Position numbers and translations under genes: made by a program. Under the pieces are notes generated by a model, which had not been told where the DNA came from, ran no database searches, and saw nothing but the letters and a program-made list of their open reading frames with translations. From Cryptosporangium phraense (GTDB lineage: Bacteria; Actinomycetota; Actinomycetes; Mycobacteriales; Cryptosporangiaceae): a stretch of 64,000 nucleotides of DNA. Position 1 is the stretch's first letter. The number at the start of each line of letters is the position of its first letter. This document shows, piece by piece, positions 16,268 to 24,373 of this stretch. The DNA is taken from contig NZ_VIRS01000012.1 in the NCBI RefSeq assembly GCF_006912135.1, positions 1 through 64,000 of the forward strand. The letters are read 5' to 3'.

Positions 16268-16638
16268 GAGTCGGTGCGGGCGGCACGTGGTACGACGACG
16301 AAGCGGGTCCCATCGTCCGGCCGTACGCGATGACGCGGGGGCGCACTCGTCCGGCGCAGGAGCTGGACGTCGTCGCGCTGATCCTGTCGGTGCAGGACAC
16401 CGTGCCGATCGGCTCGGGGTTCGAACCCGAGCACGCCCAGATCCTGGAAGCCGCCCTGCGTCCGATCTCGATCGCCGAGCTGGCGGCCCACCTCGACCTT
16501 CCGCTCGGGGTGGTCCGGATCCTCATCGACGATCTGGTCGGCGCGGGGTGCGTGGTCGTCCGGCCGGCACCGACTACGGCGGAGCTGCAGAGCCGCCGTC
16601 TCTTGGAGGCAGTGATCGATGGACTTCGAGCGATCTGA
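16264..16638 (+). CDS. DUF742 protein of conservon (CvnC-like)
   Basis: The 124-residue product belongs to DUF742: an N-terminal WYDDEAGPIVRPYAMTRGRT typical of the family, then a winged-helix-like region (LRPISIAELAAHLDLPLGVV, RILIDDLVGAGCVVV). In conservons this is the third component and its molecular role is not settled. The GTG start overlaps the CvnB stop, and the 3' end overlaps the GTPase gene by 20 bp, so the four genes are strictly co-translated. Confidence 0.93.
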   Translation: MRVGAGGTWYDDEAGPIVRPYAMTRGRTRPAQELDVVALILSVQDTVPIGSGFEPEHAQILEAALRPISIAELAAHLDLPLGVVRILIDDLVGAGCVVVRPAPTTAELQSRRLLEAVIDGLRAI

Positions 16639-17209
16639 GACGCATGGCGGGATCGAGGTCCCGCTCGCGCTGAAGATCCTGGTCGCCGGGGGGTTCGGGG
16701 CCGGCAAGACCACGATGGTGGGGGCGCTGAGCGAGATTCCGCCGCTCTCGACGGAAGAGGTGCTGAGCGACGTCGGCATCGGCGTCGACGACCTCTCCGG
16801 CACCGACCGCAAAGAGACGACGACGGTCGCGATGGACTTCGGCCGGATCACGCTCAAGGACGATCTGGTCGTCTACCTGTTCGGGACCCCGGGCCAGGAC
16901 CGGTTCTGGTTCCTCTGGGACGAGCTGTCGAGCGGAGCGCTCGGGGCGGTGGTGCTCGCCGACACCCGGCGGCTGACCGACTGCTTCCCGTCGGTCGACT
17001 ACTTCGAGCGCCAGGGGACGCCGTTCATCGTCGCGGTGAACTGCTTCCACAACATCCAGGCGCACACGGTCAGCGACATCGCGGCGGCGCTCGACCTCGA
17101 CCCGGGCGTCCCGGTCGTGCTCTGCGACGCCCGCGAGCGCTCGTCCAGCCGAGACGCGCTCATCCGCCTGGTTCAGCACGTGCTCCGGCTATCCATGTCC
17201 GCCGCTTAG
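16619..17209 (+). CDS. Small GTPase of conservon (CvnD-like)
   Basis: The 196-residue product is a Ras-like GTPase with a P-loop AGGFGAGKTT (Lys30), a switch II GTPGQDRFW, and a base-recognition loop that reads AVNCFHN rather than the usual NKxD, as in other conservon GTPases. It is the output module of the conservon. The ATG lies inside the DUF742 gene. The stop region overlaps by 21 bp the convergent FAD-reductase gene. Confidence 0.93.
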   Translation: MDFERSETHGGIEVPLALKILVAGGFGAGKTTMVGALSEIPPLSTEEVLSDVGIGVDDLSGTDRKETTTVAMDFGRITLKDDLVVYLFGTPGQDRFWFLWDELSSGALGAVVLADTRRLTDCFPSVDYFERQGTPFIVAVNCFHNIQAHTVSDIAAALDLDPGVPVVLCDARERSSSRDALIRLVQHVLRLSMSAA

Positions 17210-18382
17210 GGCTTTCAGCGTCAGCGCGACCGACCGGTGGGACGCCAGGCGGGCGAGGGTCGTGTCGCCGGTGACGAAGCGGCGGAACACGTTCCAGGCC
17301 GGGGGCGCGGTCGCGATCGCGGTGTGGAACCAGGCCGCCCGGCGGCTGAACGCGGTGTGGAACGCGCGCCCGGCCCGCATCTCGGGGCCGAGCACCGTCT
17401 CGATCGCCGCCCGGTAGCCCGCGGTGGCGAAGCCGAGCTTGGACTCGGAGACCGCGCCCGCGACCCGCACGGCCGACGCCCCGGCCAGCGCCCCGGACCG
17501 CAGCGCGTACGAGATGCCCTCGCGCGTCCACGGCTCGAGCAGCCCGGCGGCGTCGCCGGCGACCAGCACCCGGTCGCGGAAGAGCGGCGAGTCCTCCGCG
17601 CGGCACCGGGTCAGGTGGCCCGACGATCGCAGCTCCGGCGTCCCGGTCAGGCCGAGCCGGTCGATGAACGCGGCCAGGTACTCGCGGGTCGCCGCGCCGT
17701 CTCCGCGGGCCGCGATGACGCCGACGGTCAGCGCGTCGCCCTTCGGGAAGACCCAGCCGTAGGAACCGGGCAGCGGGCCCCAGTCGATCAGGATCCGGCC
17801 CTTCCAGTCGCCCGCGGTCGGGTCGGGCCAGGCGAACTCGGTCTCCAGCCCCAGGTCGACCTGGTCGAGCGTCACGCCGACGTACGAGCCGGAGCGTCCG
17901 GACGTGCCGTCGGCTCCCACGACCGCCTTCGCCGCCACCTCACCGGCCGACGTGCGCAGCCGCATCGTGGCGCCGTCCGGCGTCCGCTCGATGCCGTTGA
18001 CCGTGACGCCCTCTTCGAGCTTCGCCCCGGCGTCCAGCGCCGACGCGGTCAGGCGGGCGTCCAGCTCGTCGCGATAGACCAGGTCGATGATCGGCGCACC
18101 GGTGCGCCAGGTCCGGCTCAGCCGGCCGCCCAGCGTGAACGTGAAGCGGTCGATCGAGTCGCGGGCCGGGACGTCGAAGCCGGGCGGCAGCGCCGCCCGG
18201 GAGAGGCCGATCAGGCCTCCGCCGCACGTCTTGTACCGCGGGAGCACTCCACGCTCGAGCAGCACCACCCGGCAACCCGCCTCGGCGGCGACCCGGGCGG
18301 CGGTCGCACCGGCCGGACCCGCCCCGATGACGGCAACGTCGTAGGCCGATGCCCCGAATGTCATGCGCGCCACCGTACTCAT
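17189..18382 (-). CDS. Geranylgeranyl reductase-family FAD oxidoreductase
   Basis: The 397-residue flavoprotein has an N-terminal FAD-binding GxGxxG (VAVIGAGPAGATAARVAAEA, Gly20-Gly25), the family motif YKTCGGGLIG, and the second FAD motif VLVAGDAAGLLEPWTREGI. Members saturate prenyl chains of lipids, quinones or chlorophyll-like compounds; in actinobacteria the likely substrates are menaquinone or polyprenyl side chains, which is inference here. The ATG at 18382 has GGAGAA about 9 bp upstream; a second ATG six codons later is possible. Confidence 0.82.
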   Translation of the reverse strand: MSTVARMTFGASAYDVAVIGAGPAGATAARVAAEAGCRVVLLERGVLPRYKTCGGGLIGLSRAALPPGFDVPARDSIDRFTFTLGGRLSRTWRTGAPIIDLVYRDELDARLTASALDAGAKLEEGVTVNGIERTPDGATMRLRTSAGEVAAKAVVGADGTSGRSGSYVGVTLDQVDLGLETEFAWPDPTAGDWKGRILIDWGPLPGSYGWVFPKGDALTVGVIAARGDGAATREYLAAFIDRLGLTGTPELRSSGHLTRCRAEDSPLFRDRVLVAGDAAGLLEPWTREGISYALRSGALAGASAVRVAGAVSESKLGFATAGYRAAIETVLGPEMRAGRAFHTAFSRRAAWFHTAIATAPPAWNVFRRFVTGDTTLARLASHRSVALTLKALSGGHG

Positions 18383-18404
18383 GAGGCATTGTTCTCCGAA
18401 CAAC

Positions 18405-18418
18405 CGATCTAAAGATCG
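18405..18418. promoter_or_regulatory. Palindrome between the reductase and DUF3040 genes
   Basis: CGATCT-AA-AGATCG is a perfect 6-bp inverted repeat located 22 bp upstream of the reductase start. A second, smaller one (GTTC-TCC-GAAC, 18391-18401) lies beside it. Either could be an operator for the leftward gene. Further right, CCAGCCCG and CGGGCTGG (18510-18539) form an 8-bp stem before the DUF3040 ribosome site. Confidence 0.3.
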
Positions 18419-18554
18419 CTTGAGGTGCGCCCTAAGAGCGGCCCGTTCCGGGGTTTCGACCGGGAGGATCTGGGCCATTTTGTGGGCAGCGCATCGACCG
18501 ACTCGGCAGCCAGCCCGGGTTCGGCGCGATGCGGGCTGGGGAAGGAGCGCCACG

Positions 18555-18878
18555 GTGCTGAGCAAGGAAGAACGTCGGCAGTTGTCGGCGATCGAAGCGT
18601 GGATCGCGGCAGACGACCCGGCCTTCGCGGCCGGCCTCGCCAACGGACGGCCCCGAGCACCCCGGAGGGATCGCCGCTGGCCACTCCAGGCGGTGGTCGC
18701 CCTGGCCACCGGGTTCGCCCTGTTCTCCCTGGTGGCCGGCCAGCCGATCGGGCTGGTGGTCGGAAGCGTCGTCGCCTGCGCGGCGGCGGTCGCCGACCAG
18801 CTCCGGGCCCGGCGACGGCACGGGTCGGCTCCGGCCGTCACCCGGCTGCGGGGCCGGGACGGCTTCCAGCCCTTCTAG
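18555..18878 (+). CDS. DUF3040 small membrane protein
   Basis: The 107-residue product begins with the DUF3040 signature LSKEERRQLSAIEAWIAADD, followed by two hydrophobic helices (about 45-62 and 64-80) and a basic tail. DUF3040 proteins are common in actinobacteria and have no known function. The GTG start was chosen because GAAGGAG lies about 8 bp upstream and the family motif begins there. The stop shares the bases CTAG with the stop of the convergent lipoprotein gene. Confidence 0.85.
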   Translation: MLSKEERRQLSAIEAWIAADDPAFAAGLANGRPRAPRRDRRWPLQAVVALATGFALFSLVAGQPIGLVVGSVVACAAAVADQLRARRRHGSAPAVTRLRGRDGFQPF

Positions 18879-19903
18879 GGCTCGGTCGGCAACGGACGCG
18901 TGTGCGTCCGCAGATCCTTCAAGAACGCGGCGACGCGCGGCCGGGCCCACGCCTGCTTCGCTCCGGCGGACGCCTGGCGCTCCTCGTAACCGGCCACGTT
19001 CGACGTCGTCACGACCTCGCCGGGCGTGACGATCCAGCCGCTCGGAAGGCTCGTCTTGTTCCGGGCGGCGGCGGCCTGGAGTTCGCCCGCGACCATGCCG
19101 GTGAAGTAGCGCTCGGGCGAGACGAGCGCGGCCAGCTCGCCCTGGCGGAGCGCGGCGATCGACCTCGGGTTGAGCTCGAAGCCGCCGGCCAGCCAGAGCC
19201 CGTGGGTGCGGCGCCGGATCGCGGCCAGGTTGTAGGCGTCGTCCTCCCCCGTGCCGAGGAACGCGAGCGCGTCGGGATGGGCGGCGACCAGGGCTTCCCA
19301 AGCCTTCCGGTTCGCCGCCGAGCCGGGCCCGGTGTCGAACGGGCCGAGCAGGGTGACGCCGCTCCGCTGCGCGCCGAACCGGTCCCGGAGGCCTCTGGCC
19401 CGGGCGTCGAGCGTGGCCGAGGACGTGCCGAGGACGACGGTTCCGCGGGAGCGTTCCGGGATCCGCCGGAGCATCGCGTTGGCGAGCATCGTCCCGAGCG
19501 CGTAGTCGTCGTTGCCCACCGCGAGCTTCACCCGCGCGGACCGGGCCGGCACGGCGTCGAGCGTCATCACCTCGACGCCGTCGTCGACCGCCTCGGCGAG
19601 CGGGCGGGCGAACCGCTCGGGCTGGCGGGTCGCCAGCGCCATCCCGGCCCCGGCGCGCTTGCGCAGCGCCGAGAACATCTTGACCTGCTCGGCGCTGTCG
19701 ACGGCGGACGGCCCGGTGACGATCGACCGGACCCCGCCGACCCGATCGACCCCGGCCGCGTAGCCCAGCCCCAGCTCGTCGGCGTTCCGGTCGGGGACGA
19801 CGAGCCCGACGGTCGGCAGGCCGGGGCCGCCGACCGGGGCACCGCTGCACGCCGTGGTCCCGGCGAGGATGAGGGTGACTAGGGCAGCCACGGCACGGTG
19901 CAT
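18875..19903 (-). CDS. Solitary RbsB-type sugar-binding lipoprotein
   Basis: The 342-residue product has a lipoprotein signal (AVAALVTLILAGTTAC, with TAC as the lipobox) and a periplasmic-binding-protein type 1 fold (TVGLVVPDRNADELGLGYAA, VMTLDAVPARSARVKLAVGND, GTVVLGTSSATLDARARGLRD, LAFLGTGEDDAYNLAAI). It resembles ribose-type or BMP-type substrate-binding proteins. No ABC permease or ATPase adjoins it, so it either serves a transporter elsewhere or feeds a sensor. The ATG at 19903 was preferred to a TTG three codons upstream. The ribosome site is weak. Confidence 0.75.
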   Translation of the reverse strand: MHRAVAALVTLILAGTTACSGAPVGGPGLPTVGLVVPDRNADELGLGYAAGVDRVGGVRSIVTGPSAVDSAEQVKMFSALRKRAGAGMALATRQPERFARPLAEAVDDGVEVMTLDAVPARSARVKLAVGNDDYALGTMLANAMLRRIPERSRGTVVLGTSSATLDARARGLRDRFGAQRSGVTLLGPFDTGPGSAANRKAWEALVAAHPDALAFLGTGEDDAYNLAAIRRRTHGLWLAGGFELNPRSIAALRQGELAALVSPERYFTGMVAGELQAAAARNKTSLPSGWIVTPGEVVTTSNVAGYEERQASAGAKQAWARPRVAAFLKDLRTHTRPLPTEP

Positions 19904-19929
19904 ACTCGTCAAAATAGGGTATAAGCTCT

Positions 19930-19942
19930 GATTTAGCCGCTA
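19930..19942. promoter_or_regulatory. GATTTAGCYGCTA element, copy 2
   Basis: GATTTAGCCGCTA, with the odd palindrome TTAGC-C-GCTAA at its centre, lies 26 bp upstream of the solitary sugar-binding lipoprotein and 33 bp upstream of the divergent diguanylate cyclase. It differs by one base from the copy near 11.93 kb. Confidence 0.3.
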
Positions 19943-19974
19943 AGACCGGCGGCCAGTCTGCCGACGAAAGAACT

Positions 19975-21174
19975 ATGCGGGCCCCGCTGCTCGAACGGCG
20001 TGCCGTCGCACGGCTCGCGGTGATCGGGTCCGTGCTCGGCCTGATGGCGCTCGCCGGTCTGGCGTTCTGGGGTACGTCGACCACCACCCGGGCGACCAGC
20101 CACGTCCGCGTGCTGAACGAGTACTCCGACCGGTGGGGCCAGGTCTTCGCCCGGATCAACCTCGAGCAGGACGCGGCCGAGGACTTCGTCCGGACCAGCA
20201 ACGACGAGACCCGGGCCCAGCTGACGTCGGTCGTCGGCTCGGCCGGGCCGGCGCTGACCTGGCTGCAGACGCACGGGGACCGGGTCGAGCGGGAGTCCGC
20301 CGGGCAGGTGGAGGTCAGCTACCGGGGGTACACGTCGGTCCTGAAGAACCTGCTCGCCGCCGAGGCCTACGACGTCTCGATCGCGGAGCTGCACGTGATG
20401 GCGAACGAGGCCGACCTGAACGTCAGCACGCTGCGCGACGCGTCGTCGGAGGGGCTGGAGCGGCAGCGGGTCCAGCTGGCCGGATACCTCGACCGGGTCG
20501 AGCGGCGCAACGACCAGACGAGGGTCGTCTCGGCGATCGTGTTCGGGCTCTCGCTGACGCTGGTCGCGCTGTGCGGCGCGGTGCTGTTCCGGTACCAGCG
20601 CCAGGTGGAGCGCCAGGCCGACGACAACCGGCACGCGTCACTGCACGACGCGCTGACCGGGCTGGCCAACCGGGTGCTGTTCAGCGAGCGGATCGAGCGC
20701 GCGCTGGCCGGCGCCGAGCGCAGGCAGGAGCTGGTCGGGGTGCTGCTGCTCGACCTCAACCGGTTCAAACAGGTGAACGACTCGCTCGGGCACCACGTCG
20801 GCGACGCGCTGCTGGCCGAGGTCGCGGTGCGGATCGGGGTGACGATCCGGGACGCCGACACCGCGGCCCGGCTCGGCGGCGACGAGTTCGGCGTCCTGCT
20901 GCCCGACGTCGCGTCGGCCGAGGAGGCCACCGACGTGGCCGGGCGGATCAAGGCCGCGATCGAGGCTCCGCTGACCATCGAGGGCGCCCCGGTCGCGGTC
21001 GGGGCGAGCGTCGGCGTCGCGATCTTCCCCACCCACGGAATGGCCCCGACCGACCTGCTCCGGCACGCCGACTCGGCGATGTACGACGCGAAACGGAGCG
21101 GCCGCGGGGTCGTCGTCCACGTGCCCGACTATCCCGGGGTGATCGCCATTAACCGGGTCGCGAAGTCGCCTTAA
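19975..21174 (+). CDS. Diguanylate cyclase with extracellular four-helix sensor
   Basis: The 399-residue product has a transmembrane helix at about 14-34, a helical extracellular region (about 35-185) like a four-helix-bundle ligand sensor, a second helix at about 186-208, and a GGDEF domain. The active site is intact (RLGGDEFGVLLP, GGDEF at 301-305), and an inhibitory I-site RDAD begins at Arg292, exactly five residues upstream, so c-di-GMP product inhibition is expected. This differs from the other two GGDEF proteins here. It is divergent from the sugar-binding lipoprotein, a pairing that hints at nutrient sensing but is only suggestive. Confidence 0.9.
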   Translation: MRAPLLERRAVARLAVIGSVLGLMALAGLAFWGTSTTTRATSHVRVLNEYSDRWGQVFARINLEQDAAEDFVRTSNDETRAQLTSVVGSAGPALTWLQTHGDRVERESAGQVEVSYRGYTSVLKNLLAAEAYDVSIAELHVMANEADLNVSTLRDASSEGLERQRVQLAGYLDRVERRNDQTRVVSAIVFGLSLTLVALCGAVLFRYQRQVERQADDNRHASLHDALTGLANRVLFSERIERALAGAERRQELVGVLLLDLNRFKQVNDSLGHHVGDALLAEVAVRIGVTIRDADTAARLGGDEFGVLLPDVASAEEATDVAGRIKAAIEAPLTIEGAPVAVGASVGVAIFPTHGMAPTDLLRHADSAMYDAKRSGRGVVVHVPDYPGVIAINRVAKSP

Positions 21175-21271
21175 GAGTAGGTCAAGTCACTCTGGGCCCC
21201 GCAGGACACTCAGACAGCTTGGGTACAGTTCCGGCGGACCTACGGTTGACGGCAAACGGAGGAAACGCACA

Positions 21272-22285
21272 GTGAGGTTCGCGGCTCAGCGGCGATTACC
21301 AGTAGTCGTCGTCACGGTCTTCGCTGTGCTGATCAGCGCCATAGTCTTCCTGCCCCGGCCCGCGCTGGCCGCGGACGACGACGAGGGCGGCACCGGCACG
21401 CTCCGCAAGAAGCTGGACGCCGCCGCAACCGGCTACAACAACGCCAAGGCCAAGGTCGCGGCCTCCCAGAAGCGTCAGAAGACGCTGATCAGCGAGATCG
21501 CCGTCACCGAGAAGCGCCTGGCCACGCTCACCGCGGACGCGCAGACCCTGGGCGCCGAGGCCTACAAGGGCGGGATGCCCGACCCGCTGACCGTGCTGGC
21601 GAACTCCGGCTCGGCCGGCGAGCTCATCGCGAAGGCGTCGTACGTCGACACGATGGCCCGGCAGACCAACACGACGCTGAAAGAGCTGCGCACCACCCAG
21701 ACCACGTTGAAGAACCAGCGTCAGCAGGTCGAGCAGGAGCTCAAGGTCCAGCAGGCGCAGGAGAAGACGATGGCCAAGCGGCGCAGCGACGCCGAGCAGG
21801 CGCTCGTCGAGGCCGGTGGCGGGCAGTCGTCGGCCGGGTTCCTGAGCGGCACCTCGGCGGCCGCGCAGCCCGCGCCGCGCAACTCCGACGGCTCGTGGCC
21901 GGCGGAGAGCTGCAGCATCGACGATCCGACGTCCGAGGGGTGCGTGACGCCCCGGATGCTGCACACGTACAACGAGGCCCGCGCCGACGGCTTCACCCAC
22001 TACACGCACTGCTTCCGGCAGGCCTCGTTCGGCGAGCACCCGAAGGGCCGGGCCTGCGACTTCGCCGCCGACGTGGGCGGGTTCGGCGGGATCGCGACCG
22101 GCGACTCGAAGGCCTACGGCGACCGGCTCGCGGCCTGGGGCGTGGACAACGCCGACCGGCTGGGCGTGCTGTACGTGATCTGGTTCAAGCAGATCTGGCT
22201 ACCCGGCCAGGGCTGGAAGACGTACAGCGGCGACGGCACGCCGTCGGGCGACCACATGAACCACGTGCACATCTCAGTGCAGTAG
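21272..22285 (+). CDS. Secreted coiled-coil protein with LAS (M15-like) peptidase domain
   Basis: The 337-residue product has a signal peptide (about 1-33, ending in ALAA), a long coiled coil (about 40-185, rich in Ala, Lys, Gln and Thr) of the kind found in RipA/NlpC-type wall hydrolases, a linker, and a C-terminal domain from about 205. That domain contains HPKGRACD with His256 and Asp263 (the Hx6D motif) and NHVHISV with His331 and His333 (HxH), the zinc-ligand pattern of LAS metallopeptidases such as D-Ala-D-Ala carboxypeptidases. Several Cys residues probably form disulfides. It likely acts on peptidoglycan. The GTG start has GGAGGAA 8 bp upstream. Confidence 0.78.
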   Translation: MRFAAQRRLPVVVVTVFAVLISAIVFLPRPALAADDDEGGTGTLRKKLDAAATGYNNAKAKVAASQKRQKTLISEIAVTEKRLATLTADAQTLGAEAYKGGMPDPLTVLANSGSAGELIAKASYVDTMARQTNTTLKELRTTQTTLKNQRQQVEQELKVQQAQEKTMAKRRSDAEQALVEAGGGQSSAGFLSGTSAAAQPAPRNSDGSWPAESCSIDDPTSEGCVTPRMLHTYNEARADGFTHYTHCFRQASFGEHPKGRACDFAADVGGFGGIATGDSKAYGDRLAAWGVDNADRLGVLYVIWFKQIWLPGQGWKTYSGDGTPSGDHMNHVHISVQ

Positions 22286-24373
22286 GAGCTTGCGGACCTC
22301 GGCCGGGGGCATCGGGGTGCCGAACAGGTACCCCTGGCCGAGGTGGCAGCCGAGCTCACGCAGACGCTTCACCTGGACGTCGGTCTCGACGCCCTCGGCC
22401 GTGACGGTGAGGCGCAGCGTGCGGGCCAGTGACACCAGCGCGGCCACGATCTCCGCGTCCACGTCATCCACACCCGGGGGCTGCAGGCCGGCCACGAACA
22501 GCGACGCCAGCTTGAGGCTGTGCACCGGGAGCGACCGCAGGTAGGCGAGGTTCGAGTAGCCGGTGCCGAAGTCGTCGATCGCGATCCGGCAGCCGAGCGC
22601 GACCAGCTCGTGCAGCGTCTCGATCGGTGCCGGGCCCATCAGCGCGCTCTCGGTGAGCTCGAGCTGCAGCCGCTCGGGCGGTAGCCCGGTCTGCGCGAGC
22701 ACGGTCCGGACCTCGTCGACGAACCGGGGGTCCTCCGCCTGCCGGGCCGCGACGTTGACGCTGATGAACGGCGGGTCGGACGTCAGCTCGGCCCAGGACT
22801 GAGCCTCCCGGCAGGCCTCCTCGAGCACCCACCGGCCGAGCGGGATGATCAGCCCGGTGTCTTCGGCGATGCCGATGAAGTCGTCCGGACGCATTGCGCC
22901 GTACCGCGGGTGGCGCCAGCGGACCAGCGCCTCCAGACCGCTCATCCGGGTGTCGGCGAGGTCGGTGATCGGCTGGTACTCCAGGTGGAACTCGCCCCGG
23001 GCGAGACCGCCCGGCATCGACGCCGACACCAGGTGACGCACGGTCTCGGCCTCACCGCGGGCCGGGTCGTACAGCGCCCAGCGGTTGCGTCCGTCGGCCT
23101 TGGCCCAGTAGAGCGTCGCGTCGGCGTGGCGCATCAGCTTGCTGCGGTCGGTGTCGGCGACCGGGCACTCGACGACCCCGATGCTCACCGAGACGCTCAG
23201 CACGTGCTCGGCGATGTGGCACGGCGCGGCCAGCTCGACCAGCAGCTTCTCGGCCAGCGCGGTCATCTCGTCCTGACCGCCGGACTGTTCGACCAGCACC
23301 ACGAACTCGTCGCCGCCGAGCCGGGCCACCAGGTGCCCGCTGCGGTTGACGCCCCGGTCGAGCCGCTCGGCGACGGCCATCAGCAGCCGGTCGCCGATGT
23401 CGTGCCCGAGCGTGTCGTTGACGATCTTGAACCCGTCGAGGTCGATGAAGAGCAGGCCGAGGCGGGCGTCCTCCGGGGAGTCGGCGAACGCCTGCTCGAT
23501 GCGCTCGGAGAACATCACCCGGTTCGGCAGCCCGGTCAGCGGGTCGTGCATGGCCTGATAGCGCAGCGTCGTCTGCAGCCGGTGCAGGTCGGTGACGTCT
23601 TCCCCCACCGCGACGACGTAGCCGGGCGAGCCGTCCTCGCCGGGCACCATCGAGACGGTCAGCAAGCCCCAGATCGCCTCGCCGTCCCGGCGCACGAACC
23701 GCTTCTCGACCCGGACGTGCTCGCGGCCGCCCTCGGCCAGCGCCCGGTAGACCTCGGCGGCCACGTCGGCGACGTCGTCCGGGTGCACCAGGCTGAGCAC
23801 CGAGCGGCCGCGCAGCTCCTCGGCCGAGTAACCGAGCATCTCCGAGAGCGCTGGGTTGACGTCGAGCAGCGCGCCCTGGACGTCGCCGATGCCGATCGCC
23901 ACCGCGGCCCCGCTGAACACGGCCCGGAAGCGCGCGTCGCTGGCCCGGAGCGCCTGCTCGGTGCGGGTGCGGGCGATCAGGTCGGCGCGCCGGATCGACT
24001 CCTGCTCGTCGAGCGTCACCTCGCGCAGCGCCCGGGTGTAGCCGGCCGCGAACGCTCCGATGACCGCCCAGGTGGCGGTACGGGTGAGCGACTCGCGGTC
24101 GAGCTCGGTCGCCAGCATGGCGATCGAGCGCTGCAGAGCGTCCACGCCGGTGAAGTGCGCCCCGACGAGGGCCGCACCGGCGCGCTCGGCGGTCGCGGTG
24201 TCGGGAGGTTCGGCGCGGACCGCGTCGCGGAGGCCGTCGACGAGGTCCTGCAGGAGCTGGGCCAGCTGAGCGTCGCCGACCGTCACGTAGCTGGTGTCGC
24301 CGATGGCGGCGGCCCATTCCTGGGCGAGGGCGGCGGTGGGATCCGGCGAGCCGGCATCCCGGAGGGCAGTCAC
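22274..24373 (-). CDS. PAS-GGDEF-EAL c-di-GMP signalling protein
   Basis: The 699-residue product has an N-terminal helical domain (about 1-140) with no transmembrane helix, a PAS domain (about 145-265, RFRAVFSGAAVAIGIGD, NPALSEMLGYSAEELRG), a GGDEF domain with intact LVARLGGDEFVVLVE, and an EAL domain (GLEALVRWRHPRYG, SVNVAARQAED, LELTESALMG, IDDFGTGYSNLAYL, TAEGVETDVQ, GYLFGTPMPP). Both activities, making and cleaving c-di-GMP, are possible. The GGDEF domain lacks an RxxD I-site (RSGH instead), and the usual LKID in the EAL domain reads LKLA. The GTG start at 24373 overlaps the stop of the methyltransferase gene (GTGA), which decides against a longer form. The architecture resembles Streptomyces CdgA/RmdA-type proteins. 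Confidence 0.9.
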   Translation of the reverse strand: MTALRDAGSPDPTAALAQEWAAAIGDTSYVTVGDAQLAQLLQDLVDGLRDAVRAEPPDTATAERAGAALVGAHFTGVDALQRSIAMLATELDRESLTRTATWAVIGAFAAGYTRALREVTLDEQESIRRADLIARTRTEQALRASDARFRAVFSGAAVAIGIGDVQGALLDVNPALSEMLGYSAEELRGRSVLSLVHPDDVADVAAEVYRALAEGGREHVRVEKRFVRRDGEAIWGLLTVSMVPGEDGSPGYVVAVGEDVTDLHRLQTTLRYQAMHDPLTGLPNRVMFSERIEQAFADSPEDARLGLLFIDLDGFKIVNDTLGHDIGDRLLMAVAERLDRGVNRSGHLVARLGGDEFVVLVEQSGGQDEMTALAEKLLVELAAPCHIAEHVLSVSVSIGVVECPVADTDRSKLMRHADATLYWAKADGRNRWALYDPARGEAETVRHLVSASMPGGLARGEFHLEYQPITDLADTRMSGLEALVRWRHPRYGAMRPDDFIGIAEDTGLIIPLGRWVLEEACREAQSWAELTSDPPFISVNVAARQAEDPRFVDEVRTVLAQTGLPPERLQLELTESALMGPAPIETLHELVALGCRIAIDDFGTGYSNLAYLRSLPVHSLKLASLFVAGLQPPGVDDVDAEIVAALVSLARTLRLTVTAEGVETDVQVKRLRELGCHLGQGYLFGTPMPPAEVRKLLLH

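Noticed and set aside
12201-17209. Conservon as a new system
   Set aside because: The four-gene order kinase, roadblock, DUF742, GTPase is the known Cvn arrangement of actinobacteria. Only the repetitive tail is unusual.
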